17,736 bases of DNA from Solimicrobium sp040544425 (GTDB lineage: Bacteria; Pseudomonadota; Gammaproteobacteria; Burkholderiales; Burkholderiaceae_D). Below, piece by piece: positions 1 through 7,735 of this stretch. Each line of letters begins with the position of its first letter. Positions within the stretch are counted from its first letter, which is position 1. The stretch covers positions 1 through 17,736 of the forward strand of contig JBEONO010000035.1 of NCBI GenBank assembly GCA_040544425.1, written 5' to 3'. The notes under the pieces are model-generated. The model had not been told where the DNA came from and ran no database searches. It was given only the letters and a program-made list of their open reading frames with translations. A program made the position numbers and the translations under genes.

Positions 1-1
1 A

Positions 2-55
2 AAGGAACAATTAAATCATAAGGAGGTGTATCAGGAACTGAAACTGGCGGCATAA
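2..55 (+). CDS. C-terminal tail of an unidentified gene, cut by the window edge
   Basis: The frame starting at base 2 is open from the window edge and ends at a TAA at 53-55, giving the tail KEQLNHKEVYQELKLAA. It reads like the end of an alpha-helical protein, but 17 residues are too few to name a family. Bases 19-27 inside it match a perfect Shine-Dalgarno sequence (taaggaggt), yet no convincing reading frame follows, so I treat this as chance. It could also be non-coding debris, because the next 330 bases contain gene fragments. Confidence 0.3.
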   Translation, partial: KEQLNHKEVYQELKLAA

Positions 56-65
56 AAATTTACTT

Positions 66-218
66 TTAGGCGACAACTAGCTTGAAAAACTCCGGTACAG
101 CCCTTAGCACGCTTTGCAACCGAGCAAAATCATGGTGGCCAATACGATTGATATCGTCAATGCAGTAGCCAACTTTGACGTTGATGCCAGATTCATTGAA
201 GGTTTTTGCCACCAGCAT
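66..218 (-). pseudogene. C-terminal fragment of an unidentified protein
   Basis: The minus strand has an open frame of 50 residues from an ATG at 218 to a TAA at 66. It contains segments such as GINVKVGYCIDDINRIGHHD and ends PEFFKLVVA. A stop codon lies only a few codons upstream of the ATG, so any larger protein has been truncated there. The composition looks protein-like but I do not recognise the family. It abuts a LysR C-terminal fragment on the opposite strand at about 220, which suggests two broken genes joined at a deletion or rearrangement point. It could instead be a genuine small protein; no clear ribosome binding site precedes the ATG. Confidence 0.35.
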
Positions 219-219
219 C

Positions 220-390
220 TCGCGTCTGGTGGTTCAGGATTTACTCAGGCAGGGCAAACTGGTGGAAATACCTTCGGTGTTACCTAAATTGCAAAGGCAG
301 TTTTATCTGATCATGGCTAAGAAAAAAACCGTGTCAACGAAACTGATGGCACTGCTGGACTTCTGCCGCAATTGGACTCCGGCCAACTAA
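220..390 (+). pseudogene. C-terminal remnant of a LysR-family transcriptional regulator
   Basis: The plus frame ending at TAA 388-390 reads VVQDLLRQGKLVEIPSVLP, then a middle part, then TVSTKLMALLDFCRNWTP. This is the typical end of the effector-binding domain of LysR-type regulators: a 'dLL..GkLv.vlp' stretch, then 'K..vS.K..alldFl', then the stop. Nothing upstream in this frame looks like the helix-turn-helix or the first lobe of the effector domain, and the frame is open only from about base 175. Only the last 50-55 residues of an approximately 300-residue protein remain, so it is a decayed gene. The family call rests on the C-terminal pattern alone and is moderate in strength. Confidence 0.5.
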
Positions 391-564
391 CAGCAGGCAC
401 CTCGTCGCGCTTAATTCTGCGGGAATTGCACCCTTCACCAAGACTGATTTCAATCGCACCTTGAATTGGACCAGATTTCCACCTAAATTGATTCGGACAA
501 TATGGCAATTGAATTCGTACAGCGTGTTATGACTTAGCAATGCAATTAAGTCTACACGGCGACT

Positions 565-2235
565 TTGACTGACTGCCAAGTTTGCAGTTTCACTCTCCTG
601 GTCTTATTAAACTTGGACGATAAATATTCTGGATCCGGCGCAGTCACCACGCCAAAGCGCAAGCTGACTCTCACCAACAAACTGATGGTGGCGGTGCTGT
701 TTGCATTCGCATTGCTTTCAACGGGTAATTATTTAATCAGCTACCGCACGCTTGAATCCACCGTCCTGAAAAATATCTTCACGACGATTAACCAGAGCTC
801 CCAACTAATTAACGTCGCAGTCGCGTCGTCCAGCAATGGTCGCGAAAATAATTTGCGGACATTGCAGATGTTTTTCACTGAAATGCTCAACCCGAATGGC
901 AACAGTGGCATCGTGTATATCGCCGTGCTCAATACCGATGGTACCGTGCTCATGAACACCAATCCCAAACAGGCGCAGCTGCCGCCGCCGGATACGCCAA
1001 GTGACTACATCACAGCTGCCAAACGCGGCACGCTCAATATCCGCGATTTTGTTTTGCTTGGCCGCGACGAAGTCGGCTACATTCAGTATGGGCTGGCAAC
1101 CGGCGCACTGATCGAGGCCATGCAACGCAGCCAGCTCAATTCTCTGGTCCTTACCACGATCGTGATTTTTTTCTGCTTCGTCGCATTAAGTCTGTTCGGC
1201 CTGCATATCACCCGACAACTGTCGGTACTTAAACAGGCGACCCAGCAAATCGCTCATGGCCGCTATGAATTGAAAATGCCGGTCCGTGGCAATGACGAGT
1301 TAAGCGATGTCGCGCACAACTTTAATCTGATGTCGGCAGCAATTGAGACCAAGGTCCGCGAAGTCTCAGACTTGAATCGCGAGCTTGAAATCCGCGTGGA
1401 ACAACGTACCGCAGATTTGTATCTGGCCAAAAACCGGCTGGAAGAAAATATCAAGGTGCTCAAGGAAACGCAGGACAGTCTGGTCAAATCCGAAAAGCTT
1501 GCGAGCCTGGGCGCGATCGTCGCAGGTGTTGCGCATGAAATCAACACGCCGATTGGCAATGCTTTAGTGACTGCCAGCACCATTCGTGAAATCGTCAATG
1601 AATTTTCCGTGCAGGCCGTGAACGGGAAATTGACCGTAACGGCATTGAATAATTTTTTGAAACTGTGCAAGGAAGGCAGCCAGCTGGTTGAGTCCTCGCT
1701 GGTGCGCGCCTCTGAACTGATCCAAAGTTTCAAACAGGTCGCGGTTGATCAGTCGTCAGAAAGGCGGCGCAGTTTCAATTTATCTGCGGTGATTAAAGAA
1801 ACCCTGCTGACCCTCAAACACACATTCAAAAACACTCGCTACAAACTGGAATTTGAAATTGATGAGTCGATCGTGATGGACAGTTTTCCCGGCGCACTCA
1901 GTCAGGTCATCACCAATCTGTTGAATAACGCTTTGCTGCATGGATTTGAGGGACGTGGGGAAGGAAGAATGAAAATTGCCGCGCAATTTATTTCAAACCA
2001 TCAGATTCAAATTAGCTTTTCGGACGATGGCATCGGCATTGACGAAGATCATATCAAGCACATTTTTGATCCGTTTTTTACCACCAAATTTGGTCAGGGC
2101 GGCAGCGGTTTAGGGCTAAACGTGGTTGACAACATTACTCATCGCATACTCGGCGGGACGGTCAGTGTCTCTTCTCATCTGGGGCAGGGAACAGAATTTA
2201 TCATTCAGATTCCGGTCAAGGCCCCAGTCGTGTGA
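565..2235 (+). CDS. Membrane-bound sensor histidine kinase (HAMP, HisKA, HATPase), no linked response regulator
   Basis: This is a 556-residue two-component sensor kinase of the inner membrane. A first transmembrane helix lies at about 39-60. An extracytoplasmic sensor region of about 130 residues follows, then a second helix at about 192-214, a HAMP linker at about 217-268 and a coiled coil at about 269-310. The H-box SEKLASLGAIVAGVAHEINT has its phospho-acceptor at His324. The ATPase domain shows the N-box around Asn451-Asn455, the G1 box DDGIGID at 487-493, the F-box around FDPFF at 501-505 and the G2 box GSGLGL at 513-518. All catalytic motifs are intact and there is no receiver domain. 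The start is uncertain: an in-frame stop at 547-549 forces initiation downstream, TTG 565 has no good ribosome binding site, and another TTG lies at about 613. No response regulator is adjacent, so its partner must be elsewhere. It ends four bases from the convergent gene at 2240. The signal sensed is unknown. Confidence 0.88.
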   Translation: MTDCQVCSFTLLVLLNLDDKYSGSGAVTTPKRKLTLTNKLMVAVLFAFALLSTGNYLISYRTLESTVLKNIFTTINQSSQLINVAVASSSNGRENNLRTLQMFFTEMLNPNGNSGIVYIAVLNTDGTVLMNTNPKQAQLPPPDTPSDYITAAKRGTLNIRDFVLLGRDEVGYIQYGLATGALIEAMQRSQLNSLVLTTIVIFFCFVALSLFGLHITRQLSVLKQATQQIAHGRYELKMPVRGNDELSDVAHNFNLMSAAIETKVREVSDLNRELEIRVEQRTADLYLAKNRLEENIKVLKETQDSLVKSEKLASLGAIVAGVAHEINTPIGNALVTASTIREIVNEFSVQAVNGKLTVTALNNFLKLCKEGSQLVESSLVRASELIQSFKQVAVDQSSERRRSFNLSAVIKETLLTLKHTFKNTRYKLEFEIDESIVMDSFPGALSQVITNLLNNALLHGFEGRGEGRMKIAAQFISNHQIQISFSDDGIGIDEDHIKHIFDPFFTTKFGQGGSGLGLNVVDNITHRILGGTVSVSSHLGQGTEFIIQIPVKAPVV

Positions 2236-2239
2236 CGTT

Positions 2240-3154
2240 TTATTTCTTTTCCTTGAAAAATTCTTGCATCATGAATGTTTCCAGCACCGCCGTATCCTGA
2301 GGACGTGCTGACAGCACGACTACCCGGTCCAGACGTTGTGAATCCCAGTTGAAGTCACCCGTGTAGTGCTCGCGGATCAATTGGATCATCCGGCGTATCA
2401 AGGCCAGTTTCACATCGCCACCAACACCGGCATCGACCTCATAGGTGCGCCGGGTACTTTCCTTGGGATCGTTGGTCCACCCGCGGAACGAGAACCGGCC
2501 GGTCTGGACGCCGATGTCAAGGACCTGAAATATGCCGTTGGTGCCTTGACGGTTGTAATTGGCTGCCTGAATATTTGCCTTGATCCGCGCCAATGCCAGA
2601 TCATTCTCGGACGGTCCGCGGCTGGCGGTTTGCGCTTCGCTGTTTTCCCTGGCGGCCTGTTCCTCAAGCGCGCGCCGTTTTTCTCGCGCAGCGGCAACCT
2701 GGCTCATGGTATCCACCGCCGGGGCTGCCGCAACTGGCGAAACCGACTGAATGCTTTCGACCGCAGGTTTGGCGGCGGTTACGGTATTGGGACGTGGTGT
2801 GAGACGTTGCGCCTTTTTCTCTGGTTGTGTTTTGGGTGGCTTCGGAAGCTTGGCCTCTTTTTTTGCCTGCAAGTCCATAAAAACCAATTGTGCTACTTTC
2901 TCGCCTTCCTTGACCGGAGGCTCAACTTTTTTGGTTAATAACAGGTAGGCGACGATGACATGCAGCAGCACCATGAAGATAATGGCGACAAGGTTGCGAG
3001 TGCGCTGATGCGGATAGAGCTCGTCTTCAAAATCGACCTCCATGGGTTGCCTGGAAATCGTGAAGCCCAAGGTCAGAGTGCCCCAGCGAAAGTTCAATAA
3101 AACAGTATCGATCTCGGCCGTTCGCTGCTTTACGATGCTAAAACGTGGTACCAC
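2240..3154 (-). CDS. TonB-like single-pass inner-membrane protein of unknown function
   Basis: This 304-residue protein has a cytoplasmic N-terminus of about 50 residues, one transmembrane helix at about 54-73 (LVAIIFMVLLHVIVAYLLL) and then a Lys/Pro-rich linker with PPKTQPEKK-type segments at about 75-130. An Ala/Glu/Arg-rich coiled-coil-prone stretch follows at about 145-190, and a folded C-terminal part at about 195-304. This layout (membrane anchor, proline-rich periplasmic spacer, globular end) is that of TonB/TolA-type energy transducers, but I see no clear TonB signature at the C-terminus, so the assignment is structural analogy. I chose the GTG at 3154 because a good ribosome binding site (rc of ctcc at 3161-3164) sits six bases upstream; the internal ATG at 3043 has only a weak site. 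The 37-residue extension before that ATG is unusual for a TonB. No exbB/exbD is adjacent, although exbD lies at the far right of the window. Confidence 0.7.
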   Translation of the reverse strand: MVPRFSIVKQRTAEIDTVLLNFRWGTLTLGFTISRQPMEVDFEDELYPHQRTRNLVAIIFMVLLHVIVAYLLLTKKVEPPVKEGEKVAQLVFMDLQAKKEAKLPKPPKTQPEKKAQRLTPRPNTVTAAKPAVESIQSVSPVAAAPAVDTMSQVAAAREKRRALEEQAARENSEAQTASRGPSENDLALARIKANIQAANYNRQGTNGIFQVLDIGVQTGRFSFRGWTNDPKESTRRTYEVDAGVGGDVKLALIRRMIQLIREHYTGDFNWDSQRLDRVVVLSARPQDTAVLETFMMQEFFKEKK

Positions 3155-3514
3155 TAAACACTCCTGCCAAAGACTGGCTCATTGTTGTACTCAGTCAGCT
3201 CCAGCCAACTCTTCGGTTAGTTGATTTGGGATTATGAACAAATAAAATAGCGTGGCCAGCGCATCGAGTTGCTGATTAAATAAATCAGCCAAGCCAAACA
3301 GGTCAAAATTATCAACCAAAATCCACGGTGCTGGATAGCGGTTTAGTCCGTTTTCAGGTATTTCGTTACAAAAATACGAGGATTTACAGGTGGCTTGTTA
3401 TTTTAAACATAAGTCACCAGCCAGGGCAGGCAGACGTCAGACACGCAGCATGCGCGTCGATCGTAGCGTTGTGGATGAAATTTTCAAGAAGTGCGGATCG
3501 ATTGATCGCAGGCC
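3155..3514. other. Intergenic stretch without a supported gene
   Basis: These 360 bases lie between the TonB-like gene and rubredoxin. No frame gives a convincing protein. A 7-bp inverted repeat, gctgatt...aatcagc, occurs at 3271-3289. On the minus strand a possible -35 TTGACC (3306-3301) lies about 17 bases before an AT-rich -10 candidate that falls inside this hairpin, about 115 bases upstream of the TonB-like start. The promoter reading is weak. The right part (about 3420-3500) is less AT-rich and holds a short gatcgattgatc symmetry at about 3497, but I see no clear terminator for rubredoxin. Confidence 0.4.
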
Positions 3515-3709
3515 TCAGACTTGCTCAAATGCCTCTTTGCCACCTTCACAATTGGGGCATTCCCAATCCCATGGCAAATCATTCCAATGGGTCCCGGCAG
3601 CCATTTTGCTTTCGGGGCACCCCGCCTTTTCATCATAGACATAGCCACAAACTGTACATTTGTACGATTTGTATTCTTGCCTGGGTTTATGTTTAAAAGT
3701 AGGAAACAT
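3515..3709 (-). CDS. Rubredoxin
   Basis: This is a small cytoplasmic one-electron carrier holding a single iron in a Cys4 site. The 64-residue protein has an N-terminal extension of about 14 residues, then YKCTVCGYVYDEKAG with Cys18 and Cys21, and later DWECPNCEGGKEAFEQV with Cys51 and Cys54. All four ligands and the aromatic residues expected in the fold (Tyr16, Tyr23, Trp42, Trp46, Trp49, Phe61) are present. There is an extra Cys31, and Glu55 stands where most rubredoxins have Gly after the second CPxC. The ATG at 3709 has a GAGG ribosome binding site six bases upstream. It is transcribed alone and divergently from maeB. Electron partners cannot be deduced because no oxygenase, reductase or rubrerythrin gene is nearby. 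Confidence 0.92.
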   Translation of the reverse strand: MFPTFKHKPRQEYKSYKCTVCGYVYDEKAGCPESKMAAGTHWNDLPWDWECPNCEGGKEAFEQV

Positions 3710-3757
3710 CGCTTACCTCACTAGGACATAGACATTACTGGGTGGGCCTCAGAATAA

Positions 3758-3807
3758 GTTCGTTAAAGATAGCCCTTTAACTAAAATGATTCAATAATCT
3801 AACGAAC
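3758..3807. repeat. Nested inverted repeats in the rubredoxin/maeB divergent intergenic region
   Basis: Two perfect dyads overlap here. The outer one is GTTCGTTA at 3758-3765 matched by TAACGAAC at 3800-3807 (8-bp arms, 34-base spacer). The inner one is GTTAAAG at 3762-3768 matched by CTTTAAC at 3775-3781 (7-bp arms, 6-base loop). They share bases, so they cannot both form completely. They lie about 50-100 bases upstream of the rubredoxin start within a 316-base, AT-rich region between two divergent genes, where operators are expected. The rest of that region (3710-4025) holds no gene; a TAGAAT at 3919-3924 is a possible maeB -10 without a good -35. Confidence 0.4.
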
Positions 3808-4025
3808 AAAAACAACATTCAAAAATTTATCCGCGAATGTAATCTTTCAGTTACCCAACTATGCTACTTATTGGTTATTGATATTCAAAACCGTATCAAG
3901 AACGCACTTCCACTCTGATAGAATGTCAGGCTAAAGAAATCATTAACGAATTGCAAACTGCTACTGGTGTCGATTCAGATCCACACTGAAAACAAGAATA
4001 ATCTCCAACTGAAAGGCACTCCTCC

Positions 4026-6338
4026 ATGGACCATCATTCCGATAAGGCCGAGCAAACCAAACAACAACTTCGTGCTGCGGCGCTGGAATACCACGAGCTA
4101 CCTATCCCAGGAAAAATCAGTGTCAACGCGACCAAGCAACTGACCAATCAACGCGACCTGGCACTGGCCTACTCGCCCGGCGTTGCCGCTCCATGCGAAG
4201 AGATTGTTAAAGATCCAGCGAATGCTTTCAAATACACCGCACGCGGCAATCTGGTTGGCGTCATCACCAACGGTACGGCCGTGCTTGGTCTGGGCAACAT
4301 CGGACCACTGGCTTCCAAGCCGGTCATGGAAGGCAAAGGGGTATTGTTCAAAAAATTTGCGGGCATTGATGTGTTCGATATTGAAATCAATGAAACCGAT
4401 CCGGACAAATTATGCGACATCATCGCTGCGCTTGAGCCGACTTTTGGCGGCATCAATCTGGAAGACATCAAAGCACCGGAGTGTTTTTATATCGAACGCA
4501 AACTGCGCGACCGGATGAAAATTCCGGTGTTTCATGATGATCAGCACGGCACGGCAATCATCGTTGGTGCAGCGATTTTGAACGGACTCAAAGTCGTCAA
4601 TAAAGATATCAAAAAATGTAAGCTGGTGGTATCGGGTGCTGGCGCCGCTGCACTGGCATGCCTGGACCTGATCGTCGACCTGGGATTTCCGATAGAGAAT
4701 ATTTATGTCACCGACCTTGCCGGTGTGGTGTATAAAGGCCGCACCGAATTAATGGATCCGGACAAAATTCGCTTTGCGCAAGAAACCAGCGCGCGCACTC
4801 TGGCTGACGTCATTCCAGGAGCCGACGTATTTTTGGGCCTGTCCGCCGCCGGCGTATTGAAAAAGGATATGGTCAGACAAATGGCCGACCGACCGCTGGT
4901 ATTGGCACTGGCCAATCCGACCCCGGAAATTTTGCCCGAAGAAGTGCGCGAAGTACGCAGCGATGCCATCATCGCCACCGGTCGTTCCGATTATCCGAAT
5001 CAGGTTAACAACGTTCTGTGCTTTCCCTATATCTTCCGCGGCGCCCTGGACTGCGGCGCCACGACAATCACGCGCGAGATGGAAATTGCGGTGGTACACG
5101 CAATCGCTGAGTTGGCGCAAGCCGAACAGTCTGACGTGGTCGCCACTGTCTATGGTTTTACCAGTTTAAGCTTTGGCCCTGAATATCTAATTCCGAAACC
5201 GTTTGATCCGCGCCTGATGATGAAAATCGCACCAGCCGTTGCCAAGGCCGCGTCTGAATCAGGCGTGGCTACCCGGCCGATTCTCGATCTGGACGCGTAT
5301 GCCGAGAAGCTGCAGCAGTTCGTCTATCACAGCGGCTCATTCATGAAACCGGCATTTCAAATCGCCAAGAATGCACCCGACAGCAAGAAGCGCATTGTCT
5401 TTGCCGAAGGAGAAGAAGAACGGGTGCTGCGCGCCGTGCAGATTATTGTCGACGAACACCTGGCAAGACCGATCCTGGTTGGTCGTCCGGCCGTCATCCA
5501 ACGCAGGATTGACTCGTTCGGGCTGCGCATCAAACCAGGTATCGACTTTGAGATGATTAACCCGGATTTCGACGAGCGTTACAAAGATTATTGGAAGACC
5601 TACTATGAACTGACGGCGCGTCACGGCGTCACTCAGCAGTATGCCAAAATTGAAATGCGTCGCCGCCATTCACTGATTGGCGCAATCATGATCAAAAAAG
5701 GCGACGCGGATGGCATGATTTGCGGCACGTTTGGCACTACCCATTTGCATCTGGATTATATTGATCAGGTGTTGGGCAAACGTGAGGGCGTCAATGTCTA
5801 TGCGGCGATGAATGCGCTGGTGCTGGCGGACCGCCAGATTATTCTGGTTGATACCCATGTCAATGAGAACCCGAATGCGGAACAGATCGCGGAAATTGCA
5901 ATCCTGGCGGCGGAAGAAATGCGCCGGTTCGGGATTACGCCACGGGTCGCTTTACTGTCTCATTCAAATTTTGGTTCCAGCAACAGCGAATCGGCACAAA
6001 AAATGCGCGCCGCTCTGGCGATTATTCACGAGAAAGCACCCGATCTGGAAGTCGATGGCGAGATGCATGGTGACTCGGCGTTGGACAATGCCTATCTCAA
6101 GAAAAGCATGCCCGGTTCGACATTAACAAGCAGCGCCAATCTATTAGTAATGCCAAACATCGATGCTGCCAATATTTCGTATAACCTGATTAAAATTGCT
6201 GCTGGCAATGGCATTGCAATCGGCCCGATTTTATTGGGCTGTGCAAAACCGGTACATATTCTGACACCGTCGGCAACAGTGCGGCGTATCGTGAACATGA
6301 CTGCATTGTGTGTTGTTGACGTGGTGGCTCAGCGCTGA
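4026..6338 (+). CDS. maeB: NADP-dependent malic enzyme with phosphotransacetylase-like C-terminal domain (MaeB type)
   Basis: The enzyme oxidatively decarboxylates malate to pyruvate with reduction of NADP, feeding gluconeogenesis, acetyl-CoA supply and NADPH. The 770-residue length is typical of the MaeB fusion. Residues 1 to about 430 are the malic enzyme: the YSPGVAAPCEE motif with Tyr49, the GNLVGVITNGTAVLGLGNIG block at 74-93, the metal-binding HDDQHGTA at 170-177, the nucleotide-binding GAGAAAL at 204-210, ANPTPE at 296-301 and SDYPNQVNN at 321-329. Residues about 440-770 match phosphate acetyl/butyryltransferase. In characterised MaeB proteins this domain is not catalytically active and mediates acetyl-CoA control; that is family knowledge. 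The ATG at 4026 follows an AAAGG ribosome binding site. A hairpin at 6346-6374 lies just after the stop. The gene stands alone on its strand. Confidence 0.95.
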   Translation: MDHHSDKAEQTKQQLRAAALEYHELPIPGKISVNATKQLTNQRDLALAYSPGVAAPCEEIVKDPANAFKYTARGNLVGVITNGTAVLGLGNIGPLASKPVMEGKGVLFKKFAGIDVFDIEINETDPDKLCDIIAALEPTFGGINLEDIKAPECFYIERKLRDRMKIPVFHDDQHGTAIIVGAAILNGLKVVNKDIKKCKLVVSGAGAAALACLDLIVDLGFPIENIYVTDLAGVVYKGRTELMDPDKIRFAQETSARTLADVIPGADVFLGLSAAGVLKKDMVRQMADRPLVLALANPTPEILPEEVREVRSDAIIATGRSDYPNQVNNVLCFPYIFRGALDCGATTITREMEIAVVHAIAELAQAEQSDVVATVYGFTSLSFGPEYLIPKPFDPRLMMKIAPAVAKAASESGVATRPILDLDAYAEKLQQFVYHSGSFMKPAFQIAKNAPDSKKRIVFAEGEEERVLRAVQIIVDEHLARPILVGRPAVIQRRIDSFGLRIKPGIDFEMINPDFDERYKDYWKTYYELTARHGVTQQYAKIEMRRRHSLIGAIMIKKGDADGMICGTFGTTHLHLDYIDQVLGKREGVNVYAAMNALVLADRQIILVDTHVNENPNAEQIAEIAILAAEEMRRFGITPRVALLSHSNFGSSNSESAQKMRAALAIIHEKAPDLEVDGEMHGDSALDNAYLKKSMPGSTLTSSANLLVMPNIDAANISYNLIKIAAGNGIAIGPILLGCAKPVHILTPSATVRRIVNMTALCVVDVVAQR

Positions 6339-6345
6339 GCCAATC

Positions 6346-6374
6346 GCACCGCGCACCCGAGGGTGTCGCGGTGC
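6346..6374. terminator. Strong GC-rich hairpin between convergent maeB and the flippase gene
   Basis: GCACCGCG followed by CACCC pairs across a GA loop with GGGTG, a single bulged T, and CGCGGTGC. The stem of about 13 bp lies eight bases after the maeB stop and 11 bases before the stop of the convergent gene at 6385. Neither side has a U-tract, so it is not a classical intrinsic terminator. It may act as a transcript-end stabiliser or help separate the two convergent units. Confidence 0.6.
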
Positions 6375-6384
6375 TATTCAGCGC

Positions 6385-7704
6385 TCACGCATGTGAAACT
6401 ACATTTGATTGCACCGCAATTTTTTCAACGGCTGTCGATCTGAGCCAAAATAATAAAACCGCAGCCTGTACCGATGAAGCTGCAACCGCGCCGAATGCGA
6501 TAGCCGGCAAGCCCCAGTGCTGATAAGTGCTCATCGCAATGCCTGCCCGCGTTAAAAAATAAGCCAGGGCAACCCAGCTGATGATTTTTGTACCACCGGC
6601 CAGTCCGGATGCACAAACCAATATCGCCATCGCCGGGATTAATAAATACGGTATCGATAACCATGGCAGCAGATCGGCAATCTTGCTGGTGTCTGCGGGG
6701 TTGAACGCGCCATATTCAAATAAGTTTTTCGCCAGCCAGGAAGCGTTTAAAGCTATCCCGGCATAGACCAGAACGGTGAAACCGGCAATTGCGCTGTAGA
6801 GTTGCGAACTACCCCGCCATAATGCCGAACTTCCTTTCGTGTACAGGCCTGGCAGGTAAACGGTCGCCAACACGGTGGTGACGCTATATAAAGTTGTGCA
6901 GATAAAGGCCGTCAGGCTCAGGCAGAGCACGAAGCTTGCGTGCATTCCATGGCCAAGTTTTACAGCCAGCGCCTGATCAATCAAATCACAAACCACGATT
7001 GCGGCATTCGTGCCGGTTACGGCTGCAACTGCCCTCCAGGGTATCGGGGGAAGTGATTTAAGCTCAACATATTTATTGAATGAGGAGAGCCGCAACAGAC
7101 CGGCGAACTCGATGATCGCGCCCAGCGACGCTCCCAGCGCGCACAAATAAATTCCGCCTGTTTTACCGCAGAGCGCTGCGGCTACAAATGTGCAGCCCAG
7201 GGCTGCGCTGCGATAAACCGGTGCGACATACAGGCGCTTGTCGACCTGTAAAATCGTACGCTCAACGACAATTGGAACTGCTAATGCGATGCATGGCAAT
7301 CCCAGCAATAACAGCATTGCCAGCTCGAACATTGCCTCAAAAGCAGGTTCCGGCGCCAGCAGCCAGGCCAGTGGCACGATCAGCAACAGGTAACCCACAA
7401 CCACGCCCCTGGTTGCCGATACGCCCCAACTGCGGCACACCAGCAGAGCCTGCCGCTGATCAGTTGCGACAGCCAGCTCCTTGCTGACAATGAGAGGGAC
7501 GGCAGCCGCAACAACGGCAGGTATCAAGGCGATCACTAGCGCAAACACGGCAAACTGGCTGACCGAAATCGAAGCACCAAACTGATAAGCCAATACCAGA
7601 GTCGTCACCGAATTGATCATTCTTGCGAGGGTATAGAGCAGCAATAACAACCCCGTCTGCAACAGCGCTTTTTTATGATTGGACAGCTGATCAAGTATTG
7701 ACAT
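6385..7704 (-). CDS. MurJ/MVF-like polytopic membrane protein, candidate exporter of the RiPP product
   Basis: This 439-residue, almost wholly hydrophobic protein has about 12 membrane segments and falls in the MOP flippase superfamily (MurJ/MVF, Wzx, MATE). The segment LFEYGAFNPADTSKIADLLP at about 319-338 resembles the MurJ/MVF pattern 'lF.rGaF...dt...a..L', and the N-terminal helices (RMINSVTTLVLAYQFGAS) match the family's opening. It is the last gene of the minus-strand operon, 31 bases after the E1-rhodanese gene. True MurJ has about 510 residues and is a stand-alone housekeeping gene, so this shorter operon-linked copy is more likely a dedicated exporter or flippase for the peptide product. 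RiPP clusters usually carry ABC or MFS exporters, so this type is uncommon. The ATG at 7704 lacks a clear ribosome binding site. The substrate is inferred from context only. Confidence 0.72.
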   Translation of the reverse strand: MSILDQLSNHKKALLQTGLLLLLYTLARMINSVTTLVLAYQFGASISVSQFAVFALVIALIPAVVAAAVPLIVSKELAVATDQRQALLVCRSWGVSATRGVVVGYLLLIVPLAWLLAPEPAFEAMFELAMLLLLGLPCIALAVPIVVERTILQVDKRLYVAPVYRSAALGCTFVAAALCGKTGGIYLCALGASLGAIIEFAGLLRLSSFNKYVELKSLPPIPWRAVAAVTGTNAAIVVCDLIDQALAVKLGHGMHASFVLCLSLTAFICTTLYSVTTVLATVYLPGLYTKGSSALWRGSSQLYSAIAGFTVLVYAGIALNASWLAKNLFEYGAFNPADTSKIADLLPWLSIPYLLIPAMAILVCASGLAGGTKIISWVALAYFLTRAGIAMSTYQHWGLPAIAFGAVAASSVQAAVLLFWLRSTAVEKIAVQSNVVSHA

Positions 7705-7735
7705 GGTATGTTTTTAAATCAGACTGAAAGTTAGG

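Noticed and set aside
19..27. Perfect Shine-Dalgarno sequence taaggaggt
   Set aside because: No start codon with a meaningful frame follows at suitable distance; it lies inside the upstream gene tail.
334..579. Minus-strand frame of 81 codons across the left debris and the kinase start
   Set aside because: It overlaps the LysR remnant antisense, has no ribosome binding site and matches no family I recognise; probably chance.
1263..1733. 156-codon minus-strand frame inside the histidine kinase
   Set aside because: It lies wholly antisense to HAMP and HisKA motifs and has a Ser/Arg-rich composition typical of a shadow frame.
2366..2938. 190-codon plus-strand frame opposite the TonB-like gene
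   Set aside because: It is the antisense shadow of a gene with a clear membrane anchor and ribosome binding site; its own translation is Cys/Gly/Phe-rich and unlike a protein family.
6346..6374. Classical rho-independent terminator for maeB
   Set aside because: The hairpin is strong but no U-tract follows on either strand, so I list it only as a terminator-like stem of moderate confidence.
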